DNA of 64,000 nt from an uncultured Bacilli bacterium (GCA_934725985.1 CAKVCX010000001.1:372001-436000); one strand, 5' to 3'; positions 50,692-60,465 are shown, counted from the first letter of the stretch. Made by a program: numbers and translations. The notes: a model not told the origin generated them from the sequence alone.

Positions 50692-52797
50692 TCAAATATG
50701 GAAAAGAATATCTCCATACGTAGGAACTGGCCATAAAGACTTAGGGACCAATAATTCAGCCTCGTCTATAGGAGCACGTAATTCTTTCATGGCTTTTTTA
50801 AGTTTTGTGCTAGCAAAGAACGCCTTTTCTTCCTCACCATTTATTTGACTATCTTCCTCAATTAAAGAATCTAGTTTTTCTAACGCAAGGAAGGAACGGT
50901 TTAAGACGTCTATTAATTTTTCTTTTGTCTTGAAAACGGGAAGGCAAGAAGAACCAATTCCTTTTTCTTCTTCTAAAATATTATTTAAGGCATTATGAAT
51001 GCAAGGAAGGAATAGCTTATGTGCCATTCTAGACATGGTTTTGGCCTCGATTATGGCTTTGTTATGATAATCTTGATATTTAATATTTACTCTAGATAGA
51101 ATTTCTTTTTCTTTAAATACACCACTGCCAATCAACATTTCGAAATTTTCTTTTCTAGTATAGGCTTTAATGGCCTCAGGAGTCGTCCTTAGATTCATTA
51201 AGCCTCTTTTAGCAGCTTCCTTTTCCCATTCCTTGCTATAACCATCCCCGTTAAAGACAATACGTTTATGTTCTTTTATTGTCTTTTTAATCCATTCTAA
51301 AGATGTTTGCTCTTTATCAACACTTTTTTCTAACATAGCAGAGAGTTCATTTAACCCTTCGGATAAAACAACGTTTAAAAAAGTATTAGGTTCGGCAATA
51401 TTTTGCTCACTACCAACCATTCTAAATTCAAACCTATTGCCCGTAAAGGCAAAAGGAGAAGTTCTATTCCTGTCCATATCGTCCTTAGGAAAAGAAGGTA
51501 ACGTCTTGCTTCCATTTATAAAACTTTTAATATTTTCGCTAGTTTTTAAATCATTATTAAGAACTTCTTCTATAAGACTTGTTAAGGCTTCGCCTAAATA
51601 AATACTTAATATAGCCGGAGGGGCTTCGTTCGCGCCTAGCCTAAAGTCATTGCCATAACTAGCAACCGATTCTCTTAGTAAATCAGAATGCAAATCAACG
51701 CCCCGCAAAATAGAAGAAAGGAAAATAAGGAATCTTAGATTGCTTTTTTTATCTTTGCCTGGTGAAAATAAGTTAATCCCAGTGTCTGTTCCGACTGACC
51801 AATTGTTATGCTTACCCGAACCATTTATTCCTTCAAATGGTTTTTCAGCAAGTAGGCAAATCATGCCATGGTGCTTAGCAATACGTTTTAATAAACGCAT
51901 GACCAATTGATTTTGATCGCAAGATAAACTAGAAGGGGCATAAATACAAGCCAGTTCATGTTGGCTTGGTGCAACTTCGTTATGCTCGGTCTTAGCTGGG
52001 ATCCCAAGTTTCCATAAAGCATCATTAACCTCTTGCATAAAAGAAGAAATTTTTTCTCTTATTGGTCCAAAATAATGATCATCCAATTCTTGTCCTTTTG
52101 GAGATGACGCCCCAAAAAGAGTACGACCCGTGTATACAATATCTTTTCTTTTTAAGTAATCTTGGCTTTCGATTAAAAAATATTCCTGTTCAGCTCCGGC
52201 ATAACTATATACGTGTTTAACATCGTTATATCCTAATAAATGTAAAAGTCTTATTACTGACTCATTTAAATAATCTTCGCTCCTTAGCAATGGAGTTTTA
52301 TCATCTAAAGCCTCGCCATTATACGAACAAAAAGCCGTCGGTATATATAAAATTGCACCATATTCATCATCTAAAACAAAAGCAGGGCTTGTTGCATCCC
52401 AAACCGTATATCCTCTTGCTTCAAAAGTTGCACGTAATCCACCAGAAGGAAAACTAGAAGCATCCGGTTCCCCCTTTATTAATTCTTTGCCGCTAAAATC
52501 AAAGGAAATCTTCCCGTCTTCATTAGGTTTGCCGATAAAGGCATCATGTTTTTCGGCAGTCAAGCCATTAAGAGGCTGAAACCAATGGGTATAATGGGTC
52601 GCCCCTTTATCAAGCGCCCAATTTAATAAACCCTTGGCTACTTCATCGGCAAAAGAAGGATCGAGTTCTTTTCTTTCCTTTGTAGCCTCATTTAAGGCAT
52701 TATAGGCTTCTATGCTTAAATACTTTCTTTTTTCTTCATCATTAAAAACGTTAATTCCAAAATTGTTTTGGAAATAGTTAGTTTCTTTTTTGCCCAT
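50692..52797 (-). CDS. glnN: Glutamine synthetase type III
   Basis: A 701-aa GSIII, about 250 residues longer than GlnA. It makes glutamine from glutamate and ammonia. Characteristic stretches are KTEHNEVAPSQHE, GSGKHNNWSVGTD, NEAPPAILSIYLG and NRTSPFAFTGNRFEFR. The ribosome site GGGAG lies 7 bases before the ATG. It is monocistronic. No glutamine or nitrogen regulator site was recognised upstream. Confidence 0.95.
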   Translation of the reverse strand: MGKKETNYFQNNFGINVFNDEEKRKYLSIEAYNALNEATKERKELDPSFADEVAKGLLNWALDKGATHYTHWFQPLNGLTAEKHDAFIGKPNEDGKISFDFSGKELIKGEPDASSFPSGGLRATFEARGYTVWDATSPAFVLDDEYGAILYIPTAFCSYNGEALDDKTPLLRSEDYLNESVIRLLHLLGYNDVKHVYSYAGAEQEYFLIESQDYLKRKDIVYTGRTLFGASSPKGQELDDHYFGPIREKISSFMQEVNDALWKLGIPAKTEHNEVAPSQHELACIYAPSSLSCDQNQLVMRLLKRIAKHHGMICLLAEKPFEGINGSGKHNNWSVGTDTGINLFSPGKDKKSNLRFLIFLSSILRGVDLHSDLLRESVASYGNDFRLGANEAPPAILSIYLGEALTSLIEEVLNNDLKTSENIKSFINGSKTLPSFPKDDMDRNRTSPFAFTGNRFEFRMVGSEQNIAEPNTFLNVVLSEGLNELSAMLEKSVDKEQTSLEWIKKTIKEHKRIVFNGDGYSKEWEKEAAKRGLMNLRTTPEAIKAYTRKENFEMLIGSGVFKEKEILSRVNIKYQDYHNKAIIEAKTMSRMAHKLFLPCIHNALNNILEEEKGIGSSCLPVFKTKEKLIDVLNRSFLALEKLDSLIEEDSQINGEEEKAFFASTKLKKAMKELRAPIDEAELLVPKSLWPVPTYGDILFHI

Positions 52798-52948
52798 AGT
52801 TTTCTCCCTTGATGGTTTTAAAGCTATTTATTAGGAAGATAAATTCCTATGGTTCTTTATTCTTGCACGTGTAGAAAAAATATAAACAATAAAAGCGCTT
52901 TCTTGATAAAAAAATTAAAAAGACCTCTTAAACTAAAATGATGTTTTT

Positions 52949-53015
52949 TAGTTTTAAAACTATGGTTTTTGCTATTTTCTTTTGTTTTTCTTTTAATTAT
53001 GTAGTTTTTAAACTA
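52949..53015 (+). promoter_or_regulatory. Double operator of the DUF3990 toxin-antitoxin pair
   Basis: TAGTTTTAAAACTA (52949-52962) and TAGTTTTTAAACTA (53002-53015) share arms TAGTTT/AAACTA and lie 53 bases apart, five helical turns. The second overlaps the -10 box TATACT (53014-53019). Confidence 0.6.
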
Positions 53016-53019
53016 TACT
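53014..53019 (+). promoter_or_regulatory. -10 box of the DUF3990 gene
   Basis: TATACT lies six bases before the ATG at 53026, with no ribosome site. The transcript is therefore probably leaderless. Confidence 0.5.
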
Positions 53020-53025
53020 TTTTAC

Positions 53026-53682
53026 ATGAAAAACAAAATGATTCTCTACCATGGGTCAAATCAAATAATAAAGACGCCAACCTATGGTTTTGGCAATAAA
53101 AATAATGATTATGGCGTTGGATTTTATTTAACGCAGGATAAAGCCATGGCCAATGTTTGGGCCAGCAAAAATTTAAATGATGGATATGTTAATGAATACG
53201 CTTTAAATTTAAGTGGCCTTTCTATACTTAATTTAACAACCAATACAGAAAAAGATATATTGATTTGGATCACTATTTTAATCTCACACAGGTTTTCTTT
53301 TTCCGAAAAAGAAGAAAAGAAAGAAATAATAGACTGGCTAATTAGGCACTTTGGTGTTTCAACCGATGACTACGACATATTAATAGGCTATAGAGCCGAT
53401 GACAGCTACTTTGCTTATTCATATGATTTCGTTAATGATCAATTGCCGTTAGAACTGCTTTTAGAAGCAATGAAATTAGGGAAATTAGGGAAACAAGTAG
53501 CGCTCATTTCGAAAAAAGCATTTAATAACCTAGAATTTATCGATTACGAAAAAATAGAGAAGAGTTCATCTTACGATTCAATTCGAAGACAAGCGTCTAT
53601 CGAATATGAAATACTAAAAAGAAAAAGAAGTATTAATATGACATATATGAGGGACGTCATTAGAAAATATGAAAGAAATTAA
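53026..53682 (+). CDS. DUF3990-family protein, probable ADP-ribosyltransferase-like toxin
   Basis: A 218-aa protein. The N-terminus ILYHGSN, then DYGVGFYLTQDKAMANVWAS and later IGYRADDSYFAY, match the DUF3990 pattern, which resembles ADP-ribosyltransferase folds (HGS, GFYLT, acidic D/E late). Family members are found as toxins in toxin-antitoxin pairs. It overlaps the next gene by 14 bases, and a two-site operator precedes it. The toxic activity is inferred. Confidence 0.75.
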   Translation: MKNKMILYHGSNQIIKTPTYGFGNKNNDYGVGFYLTQDKAMANVWASKNLNDGYVNEYALNLSGLSILNLTTNTEKDILIWITILISHRFSFSEKEEKKEIIDWLIRHFGVSTDDYDILIGYRADDSYFAYSYDFVNDQLPLELLLEAMKLGKLGKQVALISKKAFNNLEFIDYEKIEKSSSYDSIRRQASIEYEILKRKRSINMTYMRDVIRKYERN

Positions 53683-54553
53683 TAATGTAGATGTATGGGC
53701 TTTGAAAAATAAATTGGGAGGATTATTAAACCATTTGTATTTTGATGCCGGAATATCAAAGGAAATGATCCAATACAAAATGATTTTTTCCTCAGTTTTG
53801 GACTGTTTTGAAAACAACGATGTGGACTCTTTTTTAGGCACTTCCGACCAAGAAATCATTCAATCTTTATTCGAAGGAGAGACTCAAATTGACTATTCGA
53901 AAATAAACCCTGTATTCCTATGGGCGGGGTACAGCTATATAGATTTATCAATAAAGCTGTCAATACCTATAAAAACGGTTTTTCTTTTATTGCCATTAGA
54001 TGAAATGCTTTCGTTATTTGAGCCTTATCATGAAATGTCTTTTTCTCATTTGAAGGACTATTACCTTAAAAACTGTAACACTAGAAGTATTTTTGAAAGC
54101 ATTAGGTCATATAGTTCATATTCTAGAAAAGAGGTATGCATATTAGCAGGCATAAAAGAAAAAACATTACCAAATTATATTTATAACAATAAAGCTTTGT
54201 TTAACTCTTCATTTAAAACGATTATAAAATTATCTAAATTATTTTCTTGCCAATTGGATTTGTTTAAGGAAGAGTCTTCTTTTATACCGTTTAGTTTTTC
54301 TTTTATGGAAAAGGAAGAATTTGTTAATAAACTATTAGATTCATTATTTTTGTTTTATCCAAAATTTAAAAACGAAAAAGTTCACTTTATTCTTGACCAA
54401 AATAAAACACATTCCACCAGCAACGAAAAAGATGCCGTTTCTTTCGATTTTATCAATTTATGTTTTATAGAAGGTAAAGTAAAAACATACATAAAAGAAG
54501 AGATATTCAACTACGCGTTAGGTGAAGCCTGCCGTGATTTTTATAAAATTTAA
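53669..54553 (+). CDS. Putative antitoxin / HTH regulator partner of DUF3990
   Basis: A 294-aa protein without clear homology that I can name. Residues about 145-200 (SRKEVCILAGIKEKTLPNYI...) look like a Cro/C1-type helix-turn-helix able to bind the upstream double operator. It overlaps the toxin gene by 14 bases, so the two are co-translated. The C-terminal third may bind the toxin. It is convergent, 4 bases apart, with the glycosidase gene that follows. Antitoxin function is inferred from position. Confidence 0.55.
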   Translation: MKEINNVDVWALKNKLGGLLNHLYFDAGISKEMIQYKMIFSSVLDCFENNDVDSFLGTSDQEIIQSLFEGETQIDYSKINPVFLWAGYSYIDLSIKLSIPIKTVFLLLPLDEMLSLFEPYHEMSFSHLKDYYLKNCNTRSIFESIRSYSSYSRKEVCILAGIKEKTLPNYIYNNKALFNSSFKTIIKLSKLFSCQLDLFKEESSFIPFSFSFMEKEEFVNKLLDSLFLFYPKFKNEKVHFILDQNKTHSTSNEKDAVSFDFINLCFIEGKVKTYIKEEIFNYALGEACRDFYKI

Positions 54554-54557
54554 GATT

Positions 54558-56582
54558 TTATTTTCTTTTTAAAACTATTGATAAGTAATTCTTAAAACGA
54601 CCAGAAACAACTCCGTTTTTAATATTTATCTTTTTATCCTTTAATAATTCTTTTGCTTCAAAATTTGAATGAGGAAGGACTATTTTATATGTTCTACTAA
54701 TATCGTCATTAGCAAAATTTAAATCAAACAAATTGATTATGTAGCCTTCATCGTTTTCAAAGATTAAAACTTCAGCATATTTGCTTGTTTCAATATTAAA
54801 TAATGAAGCAATATTACCTTTAATTATTTTAGACAAAATATCCTTATAGTTATATCTATCATCGCCTTCTATAGGCAAGCAAGAATAAATCACTTTCCCT
54901 TTGCCAAATGTATTTTCAACAATGGCAGAATATTTGCTAACTTTTCCAGGAGGATTCGAATGAATGGATGCAAATTCGTTGTAATTATCTGGATCAGTAT
55001 AAGGAAGAACTATTTTCGCACACACGTCCCCTTTATTTGCTTTTAAAATCGGAAGTTTAAAAGTGGCTGGAAGCGGATATTTTTTATTAAACATCCCAAA
55101 ATATTTTTTATAGTCATCTCTAGTTGGACATACATAGGCTTTAACTTCATCATATCCTCTATAAATGGGCTTATAAGGACTATCTTGGTTTGTTTCTCCC
55201 TCGATTTTTCCTTCAAAAAATAAATTCAATAAAGAAGAATTTGAATCCCCACTTAAATAAAGCAGTCCACCATCATTTACATAATTCTTTATTTCTTTTA
55301 TTTCATCTACGTCTAAATGAACTAGGCCAGGTATAAATAGCATTTTAAATCTATTTAATTCATTAACTTTGCCATGTCCAATAATCGTATATGGAATATG
55401 GTTTTCGATTAAAGTTTTGCTTAATTGAATGCAAAGGTGCTTATTATCTTGCCTATTATGATATTTAAACTGGGACGAACTATCAAAAAGAACTCCTACT
55501 TCTTCAATAGGTTTGCCAAATGGCAAATATTTTTCATATTTTATTTCATTTTCAAATACACGCCCCAACCGTTTTGCTACCCTGTGGTCTAAAGTTCCAT
55601 CTGGATTAATCGCATCGATTATTAAGGAAGCCCCACCATGAAGAGTAGTTAACATTATTTCAGCAAGCAAAGTTTCCTCGCTTTTATTTATCGTGTGTTC
55701 CCTTAAAGTCTTATTACACCTACAAGTCATATACTCAAAAGGTTTGTTCTTGCTGATGCTTCTATAATATTTAGCAGTAAAAGAATGATTATATAAATCT
55801 CCATATAGATCCCCGCCCGTGAATTCGCATTGTTCGTTTATTCCTTCTGTAGAACCAGCTAAATAATCGCACCCTATAACGGCCGCAAAATTAAATTCCA
55901 CGGTAAGGCTAGGCATTATTCTATTTGTTTCTTTTTTTACAAAAGAGGCAAACTCAGCCATCCATTCTTGTCTAGATTTAATAAATTCATTCCAAGTTTC
56001 ATCATCCCAATCCAAGTCGTTTGGGATTTCTTTGCCTTTTTCTAGGGAAAACCTCTCCTTGCAAGAAGAGCAATGACATAAAACCTCCCAATAAGGCATA
56101 TCAAAAAACAAAGCGTCTAAATTAGGGAATTCTTTTGAAATTTCTTCGATTTGCTTAGTAACAAATTCTCTATATTCCTTATTATTTGGACAAGCTAGCC
56201 CATAACGTTGCCCATGGTCTCTCCAAGTTAGACCATCTTTATCAACCATTTCCCAAGAAGGATGATCATTTACGGCTTGATTGTTAAAAATAAGAGAATA
56301 ATAGCCAACAACCTTCATCCCGTTTTCTTTGCATAAATTGATAAGCTTTTTTATTTCGTTTGGATGATTAATAAAGAAATTATGCGTTTTACTTACTTCC
56401 GTTTTAAAATTGCATAAGCCCGTGTGGGACTGCAAATAAATCATGGGGCTAGAAATCTTGGCTTCTTTTAAATAATTAAAATAATCATCGGCATTAAACT
56501 TTGATAAATATATCTTCTTATCATCGTTAATATGCATGTCGACTAAGTTTCTTCTATAAATATTGCTATACCATTTATCCAT
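54558..56582 (-). CDS. Putative glycosidase with beta-galactosidase trimerisation-like domain
   Basis: A 674-aa protein. An N-terminal (beta/alpha)8-like region has GLACPNNKEYREFVTKQIEE, ALFFDMPYWE and a zinc-type cysteine pair CHCSSC. The middle resembles the glutamine-amidotransferase-like trimerisation domain of GH42 enzymes (IIGHGKVNELNRFKMLFIPG). The end is a small beta domain. There is no signal peptide. It probably hydrolyses galactosides or fucosides taken up by the cell, but catalytic residues cannot be fixed. The ribosome site AGAGGC precedes the ATG. Confidence 0.65.
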   Translation of the reverse strand: MDKWYSNIYRRNLVDMHINDDKKIYLSKFNADDYFNYLKEAKISSPMIYLQSHTGLCNFKTEVSKTHNFFINHPNEIKKLINLCKENGMKVVGYYSLIFNNQAVNDHPSWEMVDKDGLTWRDHGQRYGLACPNNKEYREFVTKQIEEISKEFPNLDALFFDMPYWEVLCHCSSCKERFSLEKGKEIPNDLDWDDETWNEFIKSRQEWMAEFASFVKKETNRIMPSLTVEFNFAAVIGCDYLAGSTEGINEQCEFTGGDLYGDLYNHSFTAKYYRSISKNKPFEYMTCRCNKTLREHTINKSEETLLAEIMLTTLHGGASLIIDAINPDGTLDHRVAKRLGRVFENEIKYEKYLPFGKPIEEVGVLFDSSSQFKYHNRQDNKHLCIQLSKTLIENHIPYTIIGHGKVNELNRFKMLFIPGLVHLDVDEIKEIKNYVNDGGLLYLSGDSNSSLLNLFFEGKIEGETNQDSPYKPIYRGYDEVKAYVCPTRDDYKKYFGMFNKKYPLPATFKLPILKANKGDVCAKIVLPYTDPDNYNEFASIHSNPPGKVSKYSAIVENTFGKGKVIYSCLPIEGDDRYNYKDILSKIIKGNIASLFNIETSKYAEVLIFENDEGYIINLFDLNFANDDISRTYKIVLPHSNFEAKELLKDKKINIKNGVVSGRFKNYLSIVLKRK

Positions 56583-56901
56583 AATTTGCCTCTAGTTAAA
56601 GGTAATAGATGGGAAGACAAATTGCTATAGTTTCTACAAAAAAGAGAAGAAAACGAAAAAATTTCGCAGTTGAAAGAGAATAATTTATGGTTTTATTTCG
56701 ACTAATAAGTATGAAAATAAAAGAATAAATAAGCAAAACCAATAAGGGAGATCAAAAATCCTTATTTATAAATGATACTCAATTGAAAAGCCAATAATAT
56801 AGACGGGCATTACTAGTTATGCGCACATCAATGAGAGCAAACGAGTAAGTACAGTTTTTATAAACCAAACAAAATTGTTCTCTTAACAATCTATTAAAGG
56901 C
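56583..56901. other. Intergenic region without visible feature
   Basis: AT-rich sequence between two minus-strand genes. It should carry the glycosidase promoter at its left side. No repeat, RNA gene or clear terminator was seen. Confidence 0.4.
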
Positions 56902-57624
56902 CTAATTTCTTACTTTTAATATTTCTTCGTCAATAAGACAATCTTCGTCTACAGGGGATTCCATCAACTTTCCTGCTAAATCCATTTCCTTATAAAAAGA
57001 AGTAAATTCAAAGCCTAAACTATTAACGACTGTTAGATAGTCTTCATAATTAAAAATCCCTTTTTGAAATTTAAAGAACGCGTCAATGATAATTTGTTCT
57101 TCTTTTATAGATTTATTTTTGCCATCTTTAATAAATAAGCAAGGGTCTAAATGTTCTTTTTTAGAAGACGTTTCTACATAAGGAAGACCATTTTCTGCCA
57201 TCATGGGGGTTTGGTTTAAAATCGATAAATGAGAGAATTCAAATTGTTTACACTTCCTAAAAGGGGAATTGCCATTCCATAAATAACAAGCAGGATAATC
57301 CGGTTCGACCACAAAAAGCTTAGTAAAAGTCTTGTTGATTATAAAATATATATCCCAAAGGGGAATCGGGGCAATTTCTAAAAAGGATGATGCCCTAGCT
57401 TTATCTTTATCAATGCCTTCACTAGGATTCATTTTGAATTTAAAAGCAATTTGGTGTCTTCTTTCTATTTCCTCATAAGAAGAGGCAAACTCCCAAGGGG
57501 CATGATCTAGATAAAAATCAAACCGTATTTTCATTAATAAAGGGTAAACCTCATTAACAAATTCGTCTCTATTTGCCCCAACAAAGAAATAACCATTATA
57601 TGGATCGCAAGATAATACTTTCAT
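56902..57624 (-). CDS. Hypothetical protein paired with macro-domain-like gene
   Basis: A 240-aa soluble protein with no family I recognise. It is mildly acidic and contains NGYFFVGANRDEFV near the start and a Trp/Pro-rich middle. A good ribosome site (AAGGAAGG) precedes the ATG, and it follows the macro-domain-like gene by 15 bases, so the two are one operon. Confidence 0.55.
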   Translation of the reverse strand: MKVLSCDPYNGYFFVGANRDEFVNEVYPLLMKIRFDFYLDHAPWEFASSYEEIERRHQIAFKFKMNPSEGIDKDKARASSFLEIAPIPLWDIYFIINKTFTKLFVVEPDYPACYLWNGNSPFRKCKQFEFSHLSILNQTPMMAENGLPYVETSSKKEHLDPCLFIKDGKNKSIKEEQIIIDAFFKFQKGIFNYEDYLTVVNSLGFEFTSFYKEMDLAGKLMESPVDEDCLIDEEILKVRN

Positions 57625-57639
57625 TTTCTATACCCTTCC

Positions 57640-58614
57640 TTATTTCTCTATGGGGAATAAACCGTTTTCCTTCCCAAATTTCCTTTGAAGCTCTTTTGAA
57701 AACCAGAAGACATCTTCTCGCTCATCAAGGAGAAGAAATTCAATCCACGTCCTATCTATTTCATTAAAAGGAGTAAGCCCATAACCAAAAAAGAAAAAGC
57801 ACTTAATTGCCTCTTCATAACTCATATCCAAAAGCAAGATTATTCTCATTAAAGCCACTTTAGAAGGTTTTGGATAATACACGTCTTTGTCATTTTTGGC
57901 ATTCTTTTTCCTAGCTGGTCCTTTCCAAGTAGAAATTTGAGGCGCATCAAAACCTAAATTATTTAATTCATCTTCGAATGTTTTTTCATCGTATATATTT
58001 ATAATGGGGTAGCCCATTTCGCTTCTTTTTTTAACATAAGAAAGCAAATAAGAATAATATGAAGTAATGTTCATTTCATCTAAATTTATTAGCAAAGAGG
58101 AGGGGCGCCTACTATATTTTTCTCCTTTTCTTTCATTCTTGCTCTCTCCAGGAAGATAAGACAAAGTGATATGCATCCCCCGGTGGATTTGTATAAATTC
58201 TCTTGAGGCAGTTGATATTATGGAATTAGCTTCCTTTTCACTATAACCTTCAGCTTCACTTCCAAGTAATGGCAAGACGACGTTTTTATATTTATTTATA
58301 AAGCAATAATTAAAAAGAGAATACAAACTAATCCATAAAACATTCCCTTTAGGATCATTAATAGAAGAAGGCAAAGCAAGACCCAATAAATGTTTTGATT
58401 TAACATTTCCCCTAGGCAAACAAATAATATCCCCAATATTAATGTCTTTAATATTATCAAGATATTCTTCTATCTCCCCGCTAGAATCAGAAGTAACAAT
58501 GTCTCTTAAAAATTGCCCATACCTATTTTTAAAAGGCAAAGCGACAAGCAATGCATCAAAATCACATTCTTCTAATTTTTCTTTGAATTCAACTTTATAA
58601 TTTTTCGTTGCCAT
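57640..58614 (-). CDS. Macro-domain-like protein with C-terminal helical domain
   Basis: A 324-aa protein. The first half has a macro-domain pattern: GDIICLPRGN, HLLGLALPSS, then KNVVLPLLGSEAEGYSEKEA and an alpha helix. Macro domains bind ADP-ribose or related ligands. The C-terminal part (KVALMRIILLLDMSYEEAIKC, then GYGLTPFNEIDRTWIEFLL) matches a small helical domain common in Bacillota signalling and defence proteins. Ligand and role are unknown. It is first in the operon; the ribosome site AAGGAT lies upstream. An ADP-ribose link with the nearby DUF3990 gene is speculative. Confidence 0.55.
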   Translation of the reverse strand: MATKNYKVEFKEKLEECDFDALLVALPFKNRYGQFLRDIVTSDSSGEIEEYLDNIKDINIGDIICLPRGNVKSKHLLGLALPSSINDPKGNVLWISLYSLFNYCFINKYKNVVLPLLGSEAEGYSEKEANSIISTASREFIQIHRGMHITLSYLPGESKNERKGEKYSRRPSSLLINLDEMNITSYYSYLLSYVKKRSEMGYPIINIYDEKTFEDELNNLGFDAPQISTWKGPARKKNAKNDKDVYYPKPSKVALMRIILLLDMSYEEAIKCFFFFGYGLTPFNEIDRTWIEFLLLDEREDVFWFSKELQRKFGKENGLFPIEK

Positions 58615-58689
58615 TGTTTATCCTTTTTTTAAATTAGCCCTACCCTAGACTAGATTATTAAACTAAATTAGGCAAATTATTCTAATCTT

Positions 58690-58766
58690 GCATGCGGAAA
58701 CTAGTTCTATAATCGATTATATAACAACACTATAATCTAAAAAATTAAAAAACGGTTTCCGCATGC
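58690..58766. promoter_or_regulatory. Inverted repeat framing divergent promoters
   Basis: GCATGCGGAAAC (58690-58701) and GTTTCCGCATGC (58755-58766) are perfect 12-base inverted arms. Between them lie the palindrome TATAATCGATTATA and another TATAAT facing right. The region separates the macro-domain operon (minus) from the small acidic gene (plus). Confidence 0.6.
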
Positions 58767-58822
58767 GAAAATAACAAAGGTAAATTCAAATGATAATATT
58801 TTGCCAACAAGAGGAAACTAAA

Positions 58823-59035
58823 ATGACAAAAAAAGAATTTGAAGAATTTGTAAATTATCAAAAGAAAAAAGGAAAAACAGTAGAAGATATAGCAGAAACC
58901 TTCTGTGGAATGTTTGTAGATAATAAAATCAATAGGCTCCAACTAGAATTTATACTAGGCCAACTAGGTTTGGAATTGGAAGAGGAATTTCAAAAAATGA
59001 ATGATGATGAGCTTAAAAAGAACTTATTTAAATAA
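58823..59035 (+). CDS. Small acidic hypothetical protein
   Basis: A 70-aa protein rich in Glu and Lys, predicted helical, ending NDDELKKNLFK. It resembles the many short three-helix proteins of Bacillota, but I assign no family. I start at the ATG at 58823 behind GAGG; a longer frame to 58790 has no ribosome site. The DUF2130 gene follows 32 bases later. Confidence 0.6.
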   Translation: MTKKEFEEFVNYQKKKGKTVEDIAETFCGMFVDNKINRLQLEFILGQLGLELEEEFQKMNDDELKKNLFK

Positions 59036-59067
59036 TAAAATAGGAAATATAAACATAGAGGTGTACC

Positions 59068-60465
59068 ATGCAAGAAATTAAATGTCCAAAATGTGGAACA
59101 GTCATTGAAGTAAGTGAGAAAGACTATGCCGAATTATTAAGCCAAGTCAAAAACAAGGAATTTGAAAAGGAATTGGAACAAAGAATATCTACTTTAAAGG
59201 CCCAATATAATGCCGAATTAAAGCTAGTCAAAAGCGAATCCGTAACTAAAAACAATGAAGAAATAGAAAAGCTAAAAACCCAAATAAACGATGCCAATAA
59301 CAAACTTCTTAGCTATAAAAACGAAAGCAAAATTACTTTAAGTGAAACAATTTCAAATAAAGATAAAGAAATAGAAACTTTAAAATTAGAAAAGGAAAAT
59401 CTAGAAAAGGAAATAGAATCAAGGATCAACTTAGCTCTAGAAAAAAAGAAAAACGAACAAGAAAAACTAGTTTTTGAACTAAGAGAAAAAATATCCGACT
59501 TAAATAACCAAATAAATCTAGAAAAGGAAAAATCACAAGCTTCCATTAAAGAAATAAATAGTGAAAAAGAAAAAGCTATAAGCGAGCTGAAAAACGATTC
59601 CTTGCTAAAGGAAAAAGAAAGCATTCTGCAATTAGAAAAATTAAAAACCCAATATAACGTCGAGCTGAAACAAAAAGACGAACAAATAGAATATTTCAAA
59701 GACTTAAGATCCAAGATGTCGACGAAATTAGTAGGCGAAACATTAGAGCAACATTGCATGATTGAATTCAATAAATTAAGGACAAGCGCCTTCCCAAATG
59801 CCTACTTTGAAAAAGATAATGAAGTAAGTATAGAAAGTGGATCCAAAGGTGATTTCATATTTAGGGATTATGAAGATGGGCAAGAATATGTCTCCATTAT
59901 GTTCGAAATGAAAAACGAAAGCGAAACCACCTCTACCAAGCACAAAAACGAAGACTTCTTCAAAGAGCTTGATAAAGATAGAAATGAAAAGAAATGCGAA
60001 TATGCCGTATTGGTTTCAATGCTAGAGCCCAATAATGAATTCTATAATTCAGGCATAGTAGATGTTTCTTACCGTTATAAGAAAATGTATGTGATAAGGC
60101 CTCAATGCTTCATTGCCATGATTACATTGCTTGCTAATGCCGCGAAAAATTCCTTATCCTATAAAAAGGAATTAACGGAAATACAAAATCAAAATATCGA
60201 CATCACGAATTTTGAAAATAGCTTAACCGAATTCCAAAAAGGCTTTGCAACAAATTTTGAAAGAGCTAGCGATAAATTTAACTCGGCCATAAAAGAAATA
60301 GACAATACGATCGCGCATCTACAAAAAGTCAAAGACAATTTGCTTGGTTCTGAGAAGAATTTAAGAATAGCCAATAACAAAGCCCAAGATTTAACAATTA
60401 AAAAATTAACTAGAAATAACCCAACAATGAAAGAAAAATTTGATGAACTAAAGCAAGAGAAATAA
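59068..60465 (+). CDS. DUF2130 coiled-coil protein
   Basis: A 465-aa protein. It starts with a half zinc ribbon (IKCPKCG), followed by a long Glu/Lys coiled coil (about residues 30-215). The C-terminal DUF2130 domain has MSTKLVGETLEQHCMIEFN, YFEKDNEVSIESGSKGDFIFR and VIRPQCFIAMI. The C-terminal domain looks like a restriction-endonuclease-type fold, with Glu and Lys residues at the expected places (GDFIFRD ... FEMKNE). Its role is unknown. The ribosome site GAGGTG precedes the ATG, and a strong terminator follows. Confidence 0.82.
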   Translation: MQEIKCPKCGTVIEVSEKDYAELLSQVKNKEFEKELEQRISTLKAQYNAELKLVKSESVTKNNEEIEKLKTQINDANNKLLSYKNESKITLSETISNKDKEIETLKLEKENLEKEIESRINLALEKKKNEQEKLVFELREKISDLNNQINLEKEKSQASIKEINSEKEKAISELKNDSLLKEKESILQLEKLKTQYNVELKQKDEQIEYFKDLRSKMSTKLVGETLEQHCMIEFNKLRTSAFPNAYFEKDNEVSIESGSKGDFIFRDYEDGQEYVSIMFEMKNESETTSTKHKNEDFFKELDKDRNEKKCEYAVLVSMLEPNNEFYNSGIVDVSYRYKKMYVIRPQCFIAMITLLANAAKNSLSYKKELTEIQNQNIDITNFENSLTEFQKGFATNFERASDKFNSAIKEIDNTIAHLQKVKDNLLGSEKNLRIANNKAQDLTIKKLTRNNPTMKEKFDELKQEK

